The notes under the pieces: generated by a model | What the model was told of the DNA's origin: nothing | What the model saw: only the letters and a program-made list of their open reading frames with translations | Database searches by the model: none | In this document: one piece after another, positions 10,015 to 20,927 of the stretch | Layout: each line of letters opens with the position of its first letter | Position numbering within the stretch: position 1 is the first letter of the stretch | Made by a program: the position numbers and the translations under genes | From: Sepiola atlantica | Taxonomy: Eukaryota; Mollusca; Cephalopoda; Sepiida; Sepiolidae | Length of the DNA stretch: 64,000 nucleotides | Direction of reading: 5' to 3' | Assembly (NCBI GenBank): GCA_963556195.1 | Contig: OY744537.1 | Coordinates: forward strand, 21,429,226-21,493,225

Positions 10015-10018
<4 letters not shown>
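9740..10018 (+). mobile_element. Hammerhead-bearing short repeat, copy A2
   Basis: Its hammerhead-like part (9760-9815) has an exact CTGATGA (9768-9774). Stem II is AAGAT-TTCG-ATCTT with a UUCG tetraloop, and box 2 is GAAA (9791-9794). Stem III is A-A...T-T with one mismatch, and the triplet is TTA with H17 at A9806. Stem I TCCT/AGGA is extended by three more pairs after one mismatch. The remainder matches A1 (GCTCTAT...TATATTGAGCTT) and ends in (TA)n at 10018. Confidence 0.55.

Positions 10019-10065
<47 letters not shown>
10018..10065. repeat. (TA)n microsatellite
   Basis: TA run closing repeat A2. Confidence 0.95.
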
Positions 10066-10069
<4 letters not shown>

Positions 10070-10104
10070 TGCCATGTTCTTGAATCAAGAGACCCTCATC
10101 CCAC

Positions 10105-10304
10105 ATTCGCTTCAACAACAGACGAATTGAAAATACACAAAAAAAACGATGAGAAAAAAAGAGAAAAAAGGGTATTTAATATATCTGTTTTATTATTTTT
10201 TAAATTCTGATGATGAAGTATATCTTCGAAAATTTAATTGAAAAAAAAAATTGAAAAAGTTAATAAAATTAAAATGCATTGTATGGCGTTCTTATTTTTA
10301 ATAA

Positions 10305-10305
<1 letters not shown>
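10105..10305 (-). mobile_element. Short repeat copy Y (empty site for the MITE)
   Basis: The inverted relative of copy X without the MITE. On the plus strand it contains CTGATGA (10207-10213), a GAAG/CTTC stem with loop TATAT, then GAAA (10228-10231), a hammerhead-like core. H17 would be G, so it would not cleave. The (TA)n at 10310-10352 follows. Confidence 0.65.

Positions 10306-10309
<4 letters not shown>

Positions 10310-10352
<43 letters not shown>
10310..10352. repeat. (TA)n microsatellite
   Basis: TA run at the end of copy Y. Confidence 0.95.
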
Positions 10353-10356
<4 letters not shown>

Positions 10357-11424
10357 AGGCCCAGGAACAAAACATCTTTAATAAAAAGTAGACATAAGTG
10401 AACCTCCGTTTGTTTACACCCCCTACAAAATACTTTAAATCTGTAAAAATATCAATTCCCCTGATAGGATTTATGACAGACATAAACTGAGACACAAAAA
10501 AGAAAATAATTGCAATTCTAATTATAACTATTATTTTAATGTTTTACTACTGATAAGGCAACACTTATCAAGGCTAAACGCCACTTGAAAATAATGGTTA
10601 AAGTGGCTGATTTCTGCATCGTGATGAATCTTCAGCAATGGTGCCTGCATGCATGTTGGAAACGAAAGACTTTTGGTGAGAAAATATGACTAAGGATTTA
10701 ACCACCTATAAAATTGGTTGCCATTTTGAAATAAAGGAATTGCCTCTTAAAAGCAAAGATACATGTTGTAAAATCAAACCATTTTAGATTCCACAGTGTT
10801 TATGAGCACTCTAGATAATAGCTCCACGATCAGTAAATTTTTATATCCAGTGATTAACAGCCGATAAATCTCAATTGAACCTAGCGGATTGTTCAACAAG
10901 ATTGGCAGTTGATGTCTATATATATATTCGGAGAAAACAGAAAGGAGAGAGATTTAATTCTGTCGGTTTCAAAACAGACAGAGGAGAGATTTGATTATGT
11001 CTGAGTGGAGTTAGCATTTGGTCTGGGAGAAAGTTGTTTTGTGGAAAGGGGTTCTGTTGTTCTGATAGAACATTCATTCACTATTTTGGTTTGACAGTAT
11101 TTAATTTTTAGTGAGCGTGGAGTAATTAAATATATAGATATGCATTTTGTTAGTTGTTTAAAATGTTTTTTATTTCAATTTTAAACAGATAACAAAATAA
11201 ATATCTATGGACATAAAAAAATGCGGAACTTTAATTTTGGTTGAAAATTAAACAAAAACAAAGTTACGGAATAATTTCAAAAGTTTGGCATTTTCTCCCA
11301 TTAAAAAATTGTCAAAATAAAAAAAAAAGATTTTCTCAACAAATCAATAGTAAATTATTGTTTTGAACAAAGAATAAAGATTTCAATAGAGAAAATCAAA
11401 TTGAATTTATTGACAATCAAAATT
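10353..11424. other. AT-rich stretch without a gene
   Basis: No ORF, repeat border or RNA fold that I can support; unique-looking AT-rich sequence up to the minisatellite. Confidence 0.6.
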
Positions 11425-12850
11425 GTTAAAAGTTTAAGTTATCAAAATCGGTTAATATTAAAGTTATCAAAATCGGTTAAAGTTAAAGTTACTAAAATCG
11501 GTTAAAGTAATCAAAATCGGTTAAAGTAATCAAAATCGGTTTTAGTAATCTAAATCGGTTATAGTAATCAAAATCAGTTATAGTTATCAAAATCGGTTAT
11601 AGTAATCAAAATCAGTTATAGTTATCAAAATCGGTTATAGTTTAAAAAAATCGGTAATAGTATTCAAAATCGGTTAAAGTTATCAACATCGGTTATAGTA
11701 ATTAAAATCGGTTATAGTAATTAAAATCGATTAAAGTTATCAAAGTGCGTTAAAGTTGTCAAATTCGGTTATAGTTGTCAAAATCGGTTATAGTTATAAA
11801 AATCGGTTATAGTAATCAAAATCGGTTATAGTTATAAAAATCGGTTATATTAATCAAAATCGGTTATAGCTATCAAAATCGGTTTAAGTTATCAAAATCG
11901 GTTATACTTATCAAAATCGGTTTAAGTTATCAAAATCGGTTATACTTATCAAAATCGGTTATACTTATCAAAATCAGTTATAGTTATCAAAATCGGTTAT
12001 AGTAATTAAACTCGGTTATAGTAATCAAAATAGGTTTTAGTTATCAAAATCGGTTAAAGTTATCAAAATCGGTTATACTTATAAACATCGGTTAAAGTTA
12101 TCAAAATCTGTCATAGTAGTTAAAATCGGTTAAAGTTATTAAAATCTGTTAAAGTTTTCAAAATCGGTTATAGTTATCAAAATCGGTTATAGTTATCAAA
12201 ATCGGTTAAAGTTATCAAAATCGGTTATAGTAATTAAAATCGGTTAAAGTTATTAAAATCGGTTATACTTATAAACATCGGTTAAAGTTATCAAAATCGG
12301 TTATAGTAATTAAAATCGGTTAAAGTTATTAAAATCTGTTAAAGTTTTCAAAATCGGTTATAGTAATTAAACTCGGTTATAGTAATCAAAATAGGTTTTA
12401 GTTATCAAAATCGGTTATAGTTATCAAAATCGGTTATAGTTATCAAAATCGGTTAAAGTTATCAAAATCGGTTATACTTATTAACATCGGTTAAAGTTAT
12501 TAAAATCTGTCATAGTAATTAAAATCGGTTAAAGTTATTAAAATCTGTTAAAGTTTTCAAAATCGGTTAAAGTTATCAAAATCGGTTATAGTTATCAAAA
12601 TCGGTTAAAGTTATCAAAATCTGTTAAAGTTTTCAAAATCGGTTATAGTTATCAAAATCGGTTATAGTTATCAAAATCGGTTAAAGTTATCAAAATCGGT
12701 TATACTTATACACATCGGTTAAAGTTATCAAAATCGGTTATAGTAATTAAAATCGGTTAAAGTTATTAAAATCTGTTAAAGTTTTCAAAATCGGTTATAG
12801 TTATCAAAATCGGTTATAGTTATCAAAATTGGTTAAAGTTATCAAAATTT
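11425..12850. repeat. 19-bp minisatellite, about 75 copies
   Basis: Tandem copies of ATCAAAATCGGTTATAGTT with variants (TTAAAG for TTATAG, ATTAAAATC for ATCAAAATC, CTTATC for GTTATC). Variants recur in the same order in several blocks, e.g. around 12030-12130 and 12360-12550. This suggests higher-order duplication of multi-unit blocks. Units are clean in the centre and decay at the 5' edge. Confidence 0.95.
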
Positions 12851-13410
12851 AATTTTATTAATAATCAAATGATAGAGTTTAAAAAACAAAATGTACTGTT
12901 TTTTTTTCTTTTGTTTTCGTTTAAAACAATTTTGAATACATTTTCTGTTTATTTAAACATTGTAATTAGTTTAAATTTTTAAAATTTCTTTTAAACTCGA
13001 ACAATAATTTAATACTGGTTGCATTTTATAACTCAATTATTAAGAACAAAATTTTTCTTGTAAAGTCAGCAATTTTATTAAATATTAAAAATATGTTTTT
13101 TTTTTGTTAAAACATACAGAAATGCATCAAACACAATCGGATTGCATGAGAATTCCCATCTTTAAGGCTAACTTTTAAGAATCCTTTTTTCTTGAATTCA
13201 CAATTGATACATTACAATAATTATTTGTTTTTTATCACTAGCTTATGTGTGTTTAGGCGAACCAAGTTTGAATACATGTTCCCTGCCTAGACATGGTGCA
13301 CGCCAACCTGAGGTCTTATCAGACCACATCCCAGTTAGCAAAGTTTCTTAACTAGTGGTACAAATGAGTTCTGCCCCCCCCCCCCCCCCCACCTCACTTA
13401 GAAACTGTCT
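12851..13410. other. AT-rich stretch without a gene
   Basis: Nothing recognisable except a C-homopolymer at 13374-13390 just before the LINE fragment. Confidence 0.6.
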
Positions 13411-13413
13411 TGC

Positions 13414-13835
13414 TTGTTTTCGGCTCTTGAAACCACCCAGAACACAATAAGCAGTTCATACCCAGATATATTTGGAAGGGTCTTGAAACAACCCGGAAAA
13501 CAGTTAGCAGCTTACACCTACATAGATTTGGGAAGGGTCCTACTAACCACCACACTTAGCATTTTATTTTGCAGCGATCGTTGTGGTTTTTTAGAATGTC
13601 CGCCTCCTAATGATGAATTTGTACATATATTTTATCAATGAAAAACGTCAAACCATTAGGGAAAATGTTAAGTTTTACCCATAGAGTGAATGTGGTATTT
13701 TGGTGACTGAAACTAGTTTAAAAAATAGACCAAGAGGACGAAAGCTGACCACCATCTAACCCAACCCAATGTCGGCCTTGTACAAAAATTTGCTGTACTG
13801 TGAAATATTTTATAAATTTTAAAAGATAAATACCT
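13414..13835 (+). pseudogene. 3' end of a Tx1-like LINE
   Basis: The C-terminal segment has a C-X4-C...H-X4 pattern (CGFLEC...HIFYQ). It corresponds to the CVRCDDEDKTVSHAFFFC zinc motif of the full element at 17481-20927. After the stop at 13641, the 3' UTR matches that of the full element: GGTATTTTGGTGA, CGGCCTTGT, and an ATAAATA-type tail. Strongly 5'-truncated. Confidence 0.6.
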
Positions 13836-13929
13836 TTTTTTTGTTTGTTTCTTTTTACAGTATTAAATGATGAATTAAAAATTAAAATCGTACAGGGTAA
13901 GCCAATTATTTTATCATTTTAATTTTTAA

Positions 13930-14500
13930 CTTAGTTCACCCTAAACAAGGCAAGTTGCCACTGTAGACGTTAAGGGGTTACTGAGAATTAGGGTGAAAGT
14001 TTAGGGGGTCATCCTAAACTGGGAGCTGTACAGCGAAATGCTTGTCCATATTAGTTTTAAATTTCTGCATGTCGGTACAGTCGGGTAAACAGAGAGCATG
14101 GAGGGAGTTACAAAGGCCGGCACCTCGAGGAAATAAGCTATTGGAGTAGAAAGCTATACGGCATTTGGGGACCTCCAGAGTGAGTGGATGGGATTTAGCT
14201 GAGTGTCGGGTTGGTTGAGTGTATTTACGCCGAGGGGACACCAGAGCAGCAAGTTCATCGGAGCACATTCAATCGAAGTACTTGTAAAACAAGCACAAAG
14301 ATACAACATTGCGGCGATGGAACAGGGGGGCTAGAGCTGGAGCTTGATGAATAGTGAGGGACCTATTAGATTAGATACTCTTTTTTGGACCTTGTCTAAG
14401 AGGGAGAGACTAGTGGATGGTGCACCAGCCAAGATGTGACAATACTCCATGCATGGGCGGATGGTGGCTTTGTAGAGATAGTATCTTGCTTTAAAGAGAA
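13930..14500 (-). pseudogene. Jockey/CR1-type LINE, RT C-terminus and 3' UTR
   Basis: The minus frame at 14268-14014 has CSDELAALV..RRKYT and FYSNSLFP.GAGLCNSL.ALC, followed by DMQKFKTN. This is the post-RT tail also found at 23388, 26590 and 36205. Upstream (14280-14490), homology continues but is frameshifted. This is the most abundant LINE family in the window, always 5'-truncated. The clade is uncertain. Confidence 0.7.
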
Positions 14501-14689
14501 ACCAAATATTATTTTATCGTATAAATCATCTACTTCATTATTGAATTACTCTCGTATTTATTCTGGATTCGTTTAGTTTGTCTCTTTTACAGCAGGATTT
14601 AATGTTGTTTTTGTTGTTGAGTTTTACGGCATGTCAACAATTGTTGGGCCATTTCAGACCGCAATCGAACTTTTTTTCTATACGATTAG

Positions 14690-14899
14690 TGTTACACCGG
14701 CCGTTCTTACACAGGAGAAACAACACCGGTTGTCACTATAAATAGTGCGAGTCACCAGAGACACAGAGAAGACAAAGCACAGTCTTGTAACTGTCTAGCC
14801 AAGTGCTAGTCACTTTCTGACTTTGTTAATACACTTGTTAAACCAACCCTCGACTTGACTTCCTTTATTTATTATTTACTGTTGGACAACTTCACAACA
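14690..14899 (+). mobile_element. Solo LTR of the Gypsy family
   Basis: 210 bp from TGTTACACCGG to TTCACAACA, matching both LTRs of the element at 2792-6320 in the opposite orientation. It is flanked by a perfect 5-bp target duplication ATTAG (14685-14689, 14900-14904). This proves a former full insertion that collapsed by LTR recombination. TATA-like CTATAAATAG is inside. Confidence 0.93.
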
Positions 14900-14949
14900 A
14901 TTAGTTTGCGAATAAATTTAATTTGAAGAGATTTTTGTTTAGTAAAAGA

Positions 14950-15048
14950 CCTGGTCTTCCCAAATGGTTTCCCATTTAGTATTGGCCATGCTCAACTTTG
15001 TTTAACTTTGGTGATTTAACGGGAACCGGTGTGTCAACGTGACTATAG
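14950..15048 (-). pseudogene. 5S rRNA-derived fragment (5S-headed SINE)
   Basis: The minus strand matches 5S rRNA from the GTTGACAC...CCGGTTCCCGTTAAATCACC region to GGGTG/CCATTTGGGAAGACCAGG. This is the head of the 5S-derived SINEs at 33937, 41525 and 52176; the SINE body is lacking here. Confidence 0.7.
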
Positions 15049-15237
15049 AAGTATGTAATGAGATTGACAGATTTTAGAAACTAATGAAAATTGTGAATTT
15101 TGGATGGATTCACCATGGTAGAGTGAAATGCAAAATTACCATATATATGCTCTGAATCTTGTAATATAACTTCATTGAGTATATCATTGGAAACAATTAA
15201 GATATTATAAGGACTATACGTTAAAAAATTTTTTTAA

Positions 15238-15332
<95 letters not shown>
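15238..15332. repeat. (CA)n(TA)n(TG)n compound microsatellite
   Basis: Self-complementary overall. On the minus strand it follows codons for ...MMPRYT, so the repeat reads [12 protein letters not shown], as in the other Penelope-like fragments. Confidence 0.95.
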
Positions 15333-15333
<1 letters not shown>

Positions 15334-15557
15334 ATCGAGGCATCATTTTTTCCTTAAGACACGTATTATTAAAAATAACCGACAACTCTTGTCTGGATAT
15401 TTTTGTATTGATCCCTTCAATTTTCCGGATTAAAGTCTTAATCTCGGATGAGAATTGGCTGATGAAACTGCCGTAATTTACATTTTAGTCCAGAGTATAT
15501 TCTGACCCATCTGGGTCCATCTTCAGTGGAATAATGTCAATCAGGTAAAGACATGGA

Positions 15558-15560
<3 letters not shown>
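15333..15560 (-). pseudogene. Penelope-like element N-terminal fragment
   Basis: The minus strand from 15524 reads MDPDGSEYTLD, then (after a stop) NYGSFISQFSSEIKTLIRKI and ...IFNNTCLKEKMMPRYT. It aligns residue by residue with the plus-strand fragment at 53906-54092. The IF-N-x3-L-x4-LP-x-YT pattern is typical of the region N-terminal to RT in Penelope-like elements (from family knowledge). The ATG lies in a CTGAAGA...GGACC/GGGTC...GAAT segment resembling a decayed hammerhead. It ends abruptly at the microsatellite. Confidence 0.6.

Positions 15561-15641
<81 letters not shown>
15561..15641. repeat. (TA)n microsatellite
   Basis: About 40 TA units upstream (minus sense) of the Penelope-like fragment. 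Confidence 0.95.
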
Positions 15642-15643
<2 letters not shown>

Positions 15644-16256
15644 GGGAGGACTTAAATGCCTACTGGAGAGGACTTGAATGCCTACTAGACACCACCCTCG
15701 GGTGTCTTCGGTCTCTCTGTACAGGGGTTTGTCAGAGACTCTGACATGAGGATACTTTTTACTTGAAGTAAACCCTGACCAAATATTCAAAACAAATGGT
15801 GTGCTGTCTCAAGCTATCCAGCACGCTTCCCGAATTTCGGACGGGGGCACCCCCTCTACTCATAGAGGGCAGCTTCGAATAAACAATTAGAAGCCGTTGA
15901 CAATGAGGAAATGAATAATAAAAAATATAGATAAAAACAAAAATAAATACTGGCAGGCCGGCACCCAGGATAAAAAGGGCCCATCAACCCGTTCATACAC
16001 CAGGCGGGAAGATGTAAGCAATGGTGTAAACCTTCCTGCCTCTGGAAATGGTGCTCCAGCCAATACAGAGGCCAACCAGGGTCAGCCATCAGGCCTTGAG
16101 ACAAAATGTCCTGGCCCCCTATCTCCATCAAATGCAGCAACAACAAAAAGAAACATAAGAGGCTACCACTACTCAAAGTTTGAAAAGTGGAGCAAAACAT
16201 CCAATGAGATTCTAGCTGATAAGATCCAAGAATCTACCCCCCCCCCCGAAAAAAAA
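15642..16256. other. Unassigned, possibly retroelement-derived
   Basis: Moderately GC-rich sequence with several medium ORFs on the minus strand (114 codons at 16200-15856). None has a motif I recognise. It may be decayed gag or LINE ORF1, but I cannot support that. Confidence 0.3.
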
Positions 16257-16258
16257 AT

Positions 16259-16740
16259 ATAATATATATAATGTGTGTGTATTGTTACGACCTAACTGCG
16301 GGATGATCGGTACGGATTAGCAATAAGATCGTTACACATTGATTTATTTTATTTAATGTCCGTTGACACGTTAATCATCTTTGGTCAATCGTCAAATGTC
16401 GGATTAACCGGTGAAATTCGTCTTAGGGGAATTAGCGTAACCAAAGCAATAAATGACGAACACAGACACGAGTGAAATTAAAAGTCAATAAAGATTGTTA
16501 TAAACAAATAGAAGATGACACCACGAGAAAGGGTGAGGGAGACAGACGTGTATTTTGGAGATTGTGTGCAGATGTATGCAACATGAAAGTTCAGTCAAAA
16601 TATATATATATATATATATATTTGTATATGAAAGATACTGGCAAGAGATAGGCCAATACTTAGCTGTTTGTTCCGAAGTATAATACGGATCAAAAGTCCA
16701 CGCACATACAATATAAATGATGACACGAAAATCAATAATC
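16259..16740. other. Unassigned region, possible LTR-type sequence
   Basis: Begins TGTTACGACC, reminiscent of the start of the Gypsy LTR, but no partner copy is present in the window. Contains a short (TA)n at 16599-16621. Confidence 0.25.
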
Positions 16741-16985
16741 TCATTGAATAGTAATCCTTGGGAATAAGAATAAGATGGATTCAATCCCCGATAAGATTGC
16801 CCTTGAAGTTCCTGGAATCGTAATCCTTGGGAATAAGAATGTTCTAGGTACAACCGGCGTATCGCCGGTTGTACCTAGAACATTCTTAAAGGACAGTCGT
16901 ATCGACTGTCCTTTAAGTTCCTGGAATCGTAATCCTTGGGAGTAATAATGTTCTGGATTCAACCGGCGATACGATTGTCCTTTTC
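16741..16985 (-). repeat. 69-bp tandem repeat with nested palindromes
   Basis: Three copies of a 69-bp unit starting GTTCCTGGAATCGTAATCC. On the minus strand it stays in frame as a 23-residue repeat (YSQGLRFQEL.GQSYR.LNPEH). The middle copy has been expanded into two adjacent palindromes: 26-bp arms 16834-16859/16863-16888 and 15-bp arms 16885-16899/16903-16917, each around a TAT centre. Directly upstream of the Tx1-like LINE. Confidence 0.85.
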
Positions 16986-17054
16986 TCTGTTTTATTTACA
17001 CTAGCGTTCCGTCTGCCGTTTTCGCCCTCTCTGACGTATTCTTAAATTCACCTC

Positions 17055-17471
17055 GTGTGTTTTGTTTTTCGCGCCCTTGCGATATTCGCTGTCTGTTCCT
17101 TTTCCGGTCGCCCACGTCGTCTGTTCTTCCCAACCTTGCCTCCCTCTTCCCTCCAATCAGGCGGCTGCTTGAATCGCACGACAAAATCGGTTTGGAGGAT
17201 GATAGAGGAGGCGAACATTACATTTGATATTTCCCCACAACTAGCAATTCATAAAACCCCAACTTTAAGAGAATTACGACAATCATGTCATGGGAGGGTG
17301 CCTATTCTTTTACACCCATCCCTGTACAGAGCTGTAAAATTAATCTTCCCCTTTGATGTCGGCGGTGTGTCCCAGGATGGCCTCATAAATACTGCGATGG
17401 GCACTTATTCCATGGGAAAAACCACCGGTATCTTGACCCCATCAATGTTCATTGGAGAAACTCAACCCTAA
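17055..17471 (+). CDS. Short ORF upstream of LINE ORF2, unknown
   Basis: 138 codons ending 10 bases before the ORF2 start, in the position of a LINE ORF1. I recognise no RRM, coiled coil or zinc knuckle, and the N-terminal third is serine/proline/arginine-rich without a motif. It could be a truncated ORF1 C-terminus or chance. Its placement and the absence of stops are the only support. Confidence 0.3.
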   Translation: MCFVFRALAIFAVCSFSGRPRRLFFPTLPPSSLQSGGCLNRTTKSVWRMIEEANITFDISPQLAIHKTPTLRELRQSCHGRVPILLHPSLYRAVKLIFPFDVGGVSQDGLINTAMGTYSMGKTTGILTPSMFIGETQP

Positions 17472-17480
17472 GACACTACG

Positions 17481-20400
17481 ATGCCACTCTTTCTAGCAAG
17501 CGTAAATGTCCGAGGTTTGAGGGCCGATTCTTGGAAATTACGATTATGCCTGGACCTTCAAAGCCTTGGAGTGGATGTATGTTGTGTTCAGGAAACTCAC
17601 TTAATTCAAGGTGATTATTTAAGTGCGCTGTCTAGGAATGTTGATGTCTATTCAGTATACTTCAATTCTAACTCGAGGGGGAGGGGTTCCTGGCTAGTGA
17701 AGCGAACTATAGATGCGACGTGTGACCCTTGTTTCATGGATTCGGAAGGAAGGCTTTGCGTTCTTGATGTTACCATAAAAGATAAAGCGTTTCGATTGAT
17801 TGGGGTTTATGCGCGTAACCTCCAGGCTGAGCGTGTTCCCTTTTTTCGGCGAATCGAGCAGTTCATGAACACACCTCGTTCAGTTATCTTAGCGGGAGAC
17901 TAGAACGCAGTCCTGGATCCCGATTTAGATCGTGCAGGGAAATCTTCTAGGGGTACTAAGAGAGATTGCGATGCAAAAACATTTCGGGACTTTGTCGATA
18001 AGTTTGATCTTATTGATAAATTCCGAAATGAAAAGCCTCGTGATATAGTATGGACTTGGACAGCTAGACGCGGCTCCGGTATAGTACAGCTTTCGAGTTA
18101 TATTGACCGGTTCATAATTAGAAGAGTCGACGTAGAATTATTAGAATGTCCAAGTTTTTATAATATAGTTTACTCGGATCATAGACTTGTTCGTGTCCGT
18201 GTAAACTTAGATAGCCGTAAACCTAGATTAGCTGGGTACTGGAAACTCAACACTTCGTTTTTCGATGTGAAGAGTTTCCGGGAACAGCTACTACTAACAT
18301 ATCAGCGGGTAATGACGGGGCCTATAATTGGGAATAAGTTGTGGGTGAAATTTAAGAAAACCATTAGGTCCTTTTCTGCTGACTTTAGCCAACGACTCAA
18401 CCTAGAATCTAAAGCAGCAAAAGCGACACTAGAATCTGGATTAGTTCGGGCGGTGGTGGCGGGGGATAGTACTAATGTTACTATAATTAAGGCGAAGCTC
18501 GCCTCCTTGACTAGCAAGGAACACGAAGCTTCTTTAATTAGGGTTAGGTTAATGAGAATGCCTCATGAGGTAGCAAACATGGCCGCTGAATTGCGTGCAG
18601 AGGAGCGTCGATGCGCTACCGATCGATATATCGCACGTGTCACATTGCCGGACGGACGTACCGTGACCACAAACGATGGTATTTTGGAGTCGTTTCGTAA
18701 TCACTTTCAGGATCTTTTGACCAGGGAGCCCATTTTGTCTTTAGCGTATTTCGACCCCTATTTAGCTGACTTTTCTCGCCTCGGGGCGACCGAAGCGGCT
18801 AGGTGCGAAGGTTGCATAACGGACGATGAAGTCATGGAAGCCCTAAAGGAAGTCGGCCTGAATAGATCTCCTGGGATCGATGGTTTGTCTTACGAACTGT
18901 ATTTGAGGTTGTCGCACATTTTTGTACCCTTGCTGACAGTTTTATTTAACGCTTGGTTTAGGAACGGGTCAATACCTGAGTACTTTACCAAGGGGATTGT
19001 GAAATTGTTACGCAAAGAGCAAAGATGGTGGGGATGGGATAAATAATTTTCGGCCCTTAACTATGCTAAACACAGAGTTAAAGATTTTGGCCAAGATTTT
19101 AGCAAATCGCCTGCAGGCTGTTTTGGCTGGTCTGATTATCCCCGAACAGACTTGTTCTGGGAAGGGAAGGACCATTCAGGAATATTTGCACGCGATATAC
19201 TTAATCACTGAGAAAGTCGACACAGAATTCGCGCTGATCAATTTAGATCAGTCCAAAGCATTCGATAGGTTGGACTATCGCTACTTGGAGGCTGTTTTGT
19301 CATCGGCCGGTTTTGGCTCGCAGTTTCCCTCCTGGATTCGCTTCCTTTATGCAAACCCCCGGGGTGCTGGTGGAAGTGAATGGTTTGAGGTCAAAGCCCT
19401 TCAGATTATCCAGATCTCTTCGTAAGGGTTGTCCGCTTTCACCGATGCTCTATGCGATTGTGTTTGGAACCCTTCCTTCACAGGCTCAGGGTGAACCCGG
19501 TCCTACGCGGGGTTACTTTGCCAGGTGCTTGCACCACACTGAAGTACTCGGCCTGTGCCGACGACGTAACAGTGCTTGTAACGAGCAGTGCCGAGATAAG
19601 TGTCGTCGACAGAGAAATCAGAATTATGAAACGGTAACAGGGGCCAGAATTAACTGCGACAAGTCTGTTGGTGTGCGCATCGGTGGCTGGAAGGGTGTAT
19701 CTATACAGGGACCCTTCAGCTGGACTTACGGGCCTTGCAAGCTACTTGACGTCTGGTTCGGTCCTGATCTCCAGCTGGAAGAAAATTTGGTCGGAAGTAT
19801 TGAAAGCGATTCGGGCCGCAGCTGGTCTGTGGACCCGTAGAAATCTTTCATTAAAGGGGAGAGCGGAGGTGTGTTAATCACACATTTATCCGATCATCCT
19901 ATATCGTCTATCAGTACTTCCACTCCCGTCGGATACAATGCTTGAAATGCAACGGGCTCTTTTCAGTTTTTTATGGCTTGGTAAAGCCCCTATGGTCCGT
20001 CGCGAGATCTGTTATCTACATCCTTCTGAGGGCGGTCTGGGTATGCCAAGTATTGAGATTCGTCAACATACGCTTCGGCTTTATTATCTGGATCGAATGT
20101 GTACACCAGTTGAGGGAAACGGTGGCTTCTGGAAGGAAGACATCAAGAAAGCCTTTCCGACTTTGAAAAGTGTGCACTTGGATGAGGGGGAGGCACACAG
20201 GTTGCCCCGAGGCGAGTGCTCCTTTTTTCGCGAATGTAGACACGCTTTGAAATTCTTCTTAAGGGTGAAAGAAAGCCTTTCTGACACCCTGCTGTTGTCC
20301 CGAAAGGCATTATATCGGGTTATGGTGAGGGGGACTGTTCGACATGACAGGATTGAGGGGCTCGCTTTGGCGAGGGAGGAGCTACGCTCAATCTGGCCTT

Positions 20401-20927
20401 GAGCGCCTGGGTTACGGTGCTTTGATAATGACGAGGCAACGCTAACCTGGCTGATGATAAGAAATGCTCTCTGGGTCGGTAAGAAGCTTCATTCAGCTGG
20501 CTTGGTGAGTTCACCGACTTGTGTTAGATGCGACGATGAAGACAAGACCGTGAGTCACGCCTTCTTTTTTTGCCGCATCGTTGTGCCGCTGATTAGGCTT
20601 GTTACAGGTCTCATGGTTCGCATACTTAACGTATCGTCTTTTGACCTGGAACCTAGCAATGTATGTAGCAACTGTGTTCCAACAACAGATAGGCTGAAAC
20701 GTTTTCTGTTCTTAAGCATACTAGCCGTTATGAGAGACGCGATATGGAAAACTGAGACCTTCACTTCTCTCGACCTTATTACGATTTTCAAATATTACAT
20801 GAAAGCTCGCATTAGGGCCGAGAGGGTGAGACTCTCTCCGGCAGATTTTGGTGAAAGGTGGGTGAAAGGTGCGCGACTGTGTAGAGTGACTGGAGCTAGA
20901 TTAGAGTGGTATTTAGACGTGCCTTAG
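17481..20927 (+). pseudogene. Tx1-like LINE ORF2 (endonuclease/RT), broken
   Basis: The protein would nick target DNA and reverse-transcribe the element RNA there. The AP-endonuclease domain starts at 17481 (LASVNVRGLR, CVQETHL, GVYA). At the catalytic GDWN/GDFN motif a TAG (17901-17903) replaces the aromatic codon. The same frame then continues through YIDRF and YSDHRLV. RT follows with SPGIDGLSYELY, FRPLTMLN, LDQSKAFDRLDYRYL, CPLSPMLY and CADDVTVLV. Frameshifts occur near 19030, 19350-19400 and 19450, with further stops near 19875 and 20401. The C-terminal zinc motif CVRCDDEDKTVSHAFFFC is at about 20520-20575, and the frame stops at 20927. All key RT residues remain, so inactivation looks recent. 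Confidence 0.85.

Noticed and set aside
10916..10940. TCTATATATATATTCGG as a Helitron 5' end
   Set aside because: Preceded by G instead of A and no CTAG-hairpin terminus in range.
11425..12850. CRISPR-like array
   Set aside because: No spacers: units are contiguous 19-bp tandem repeats in a eukaryotic genome.
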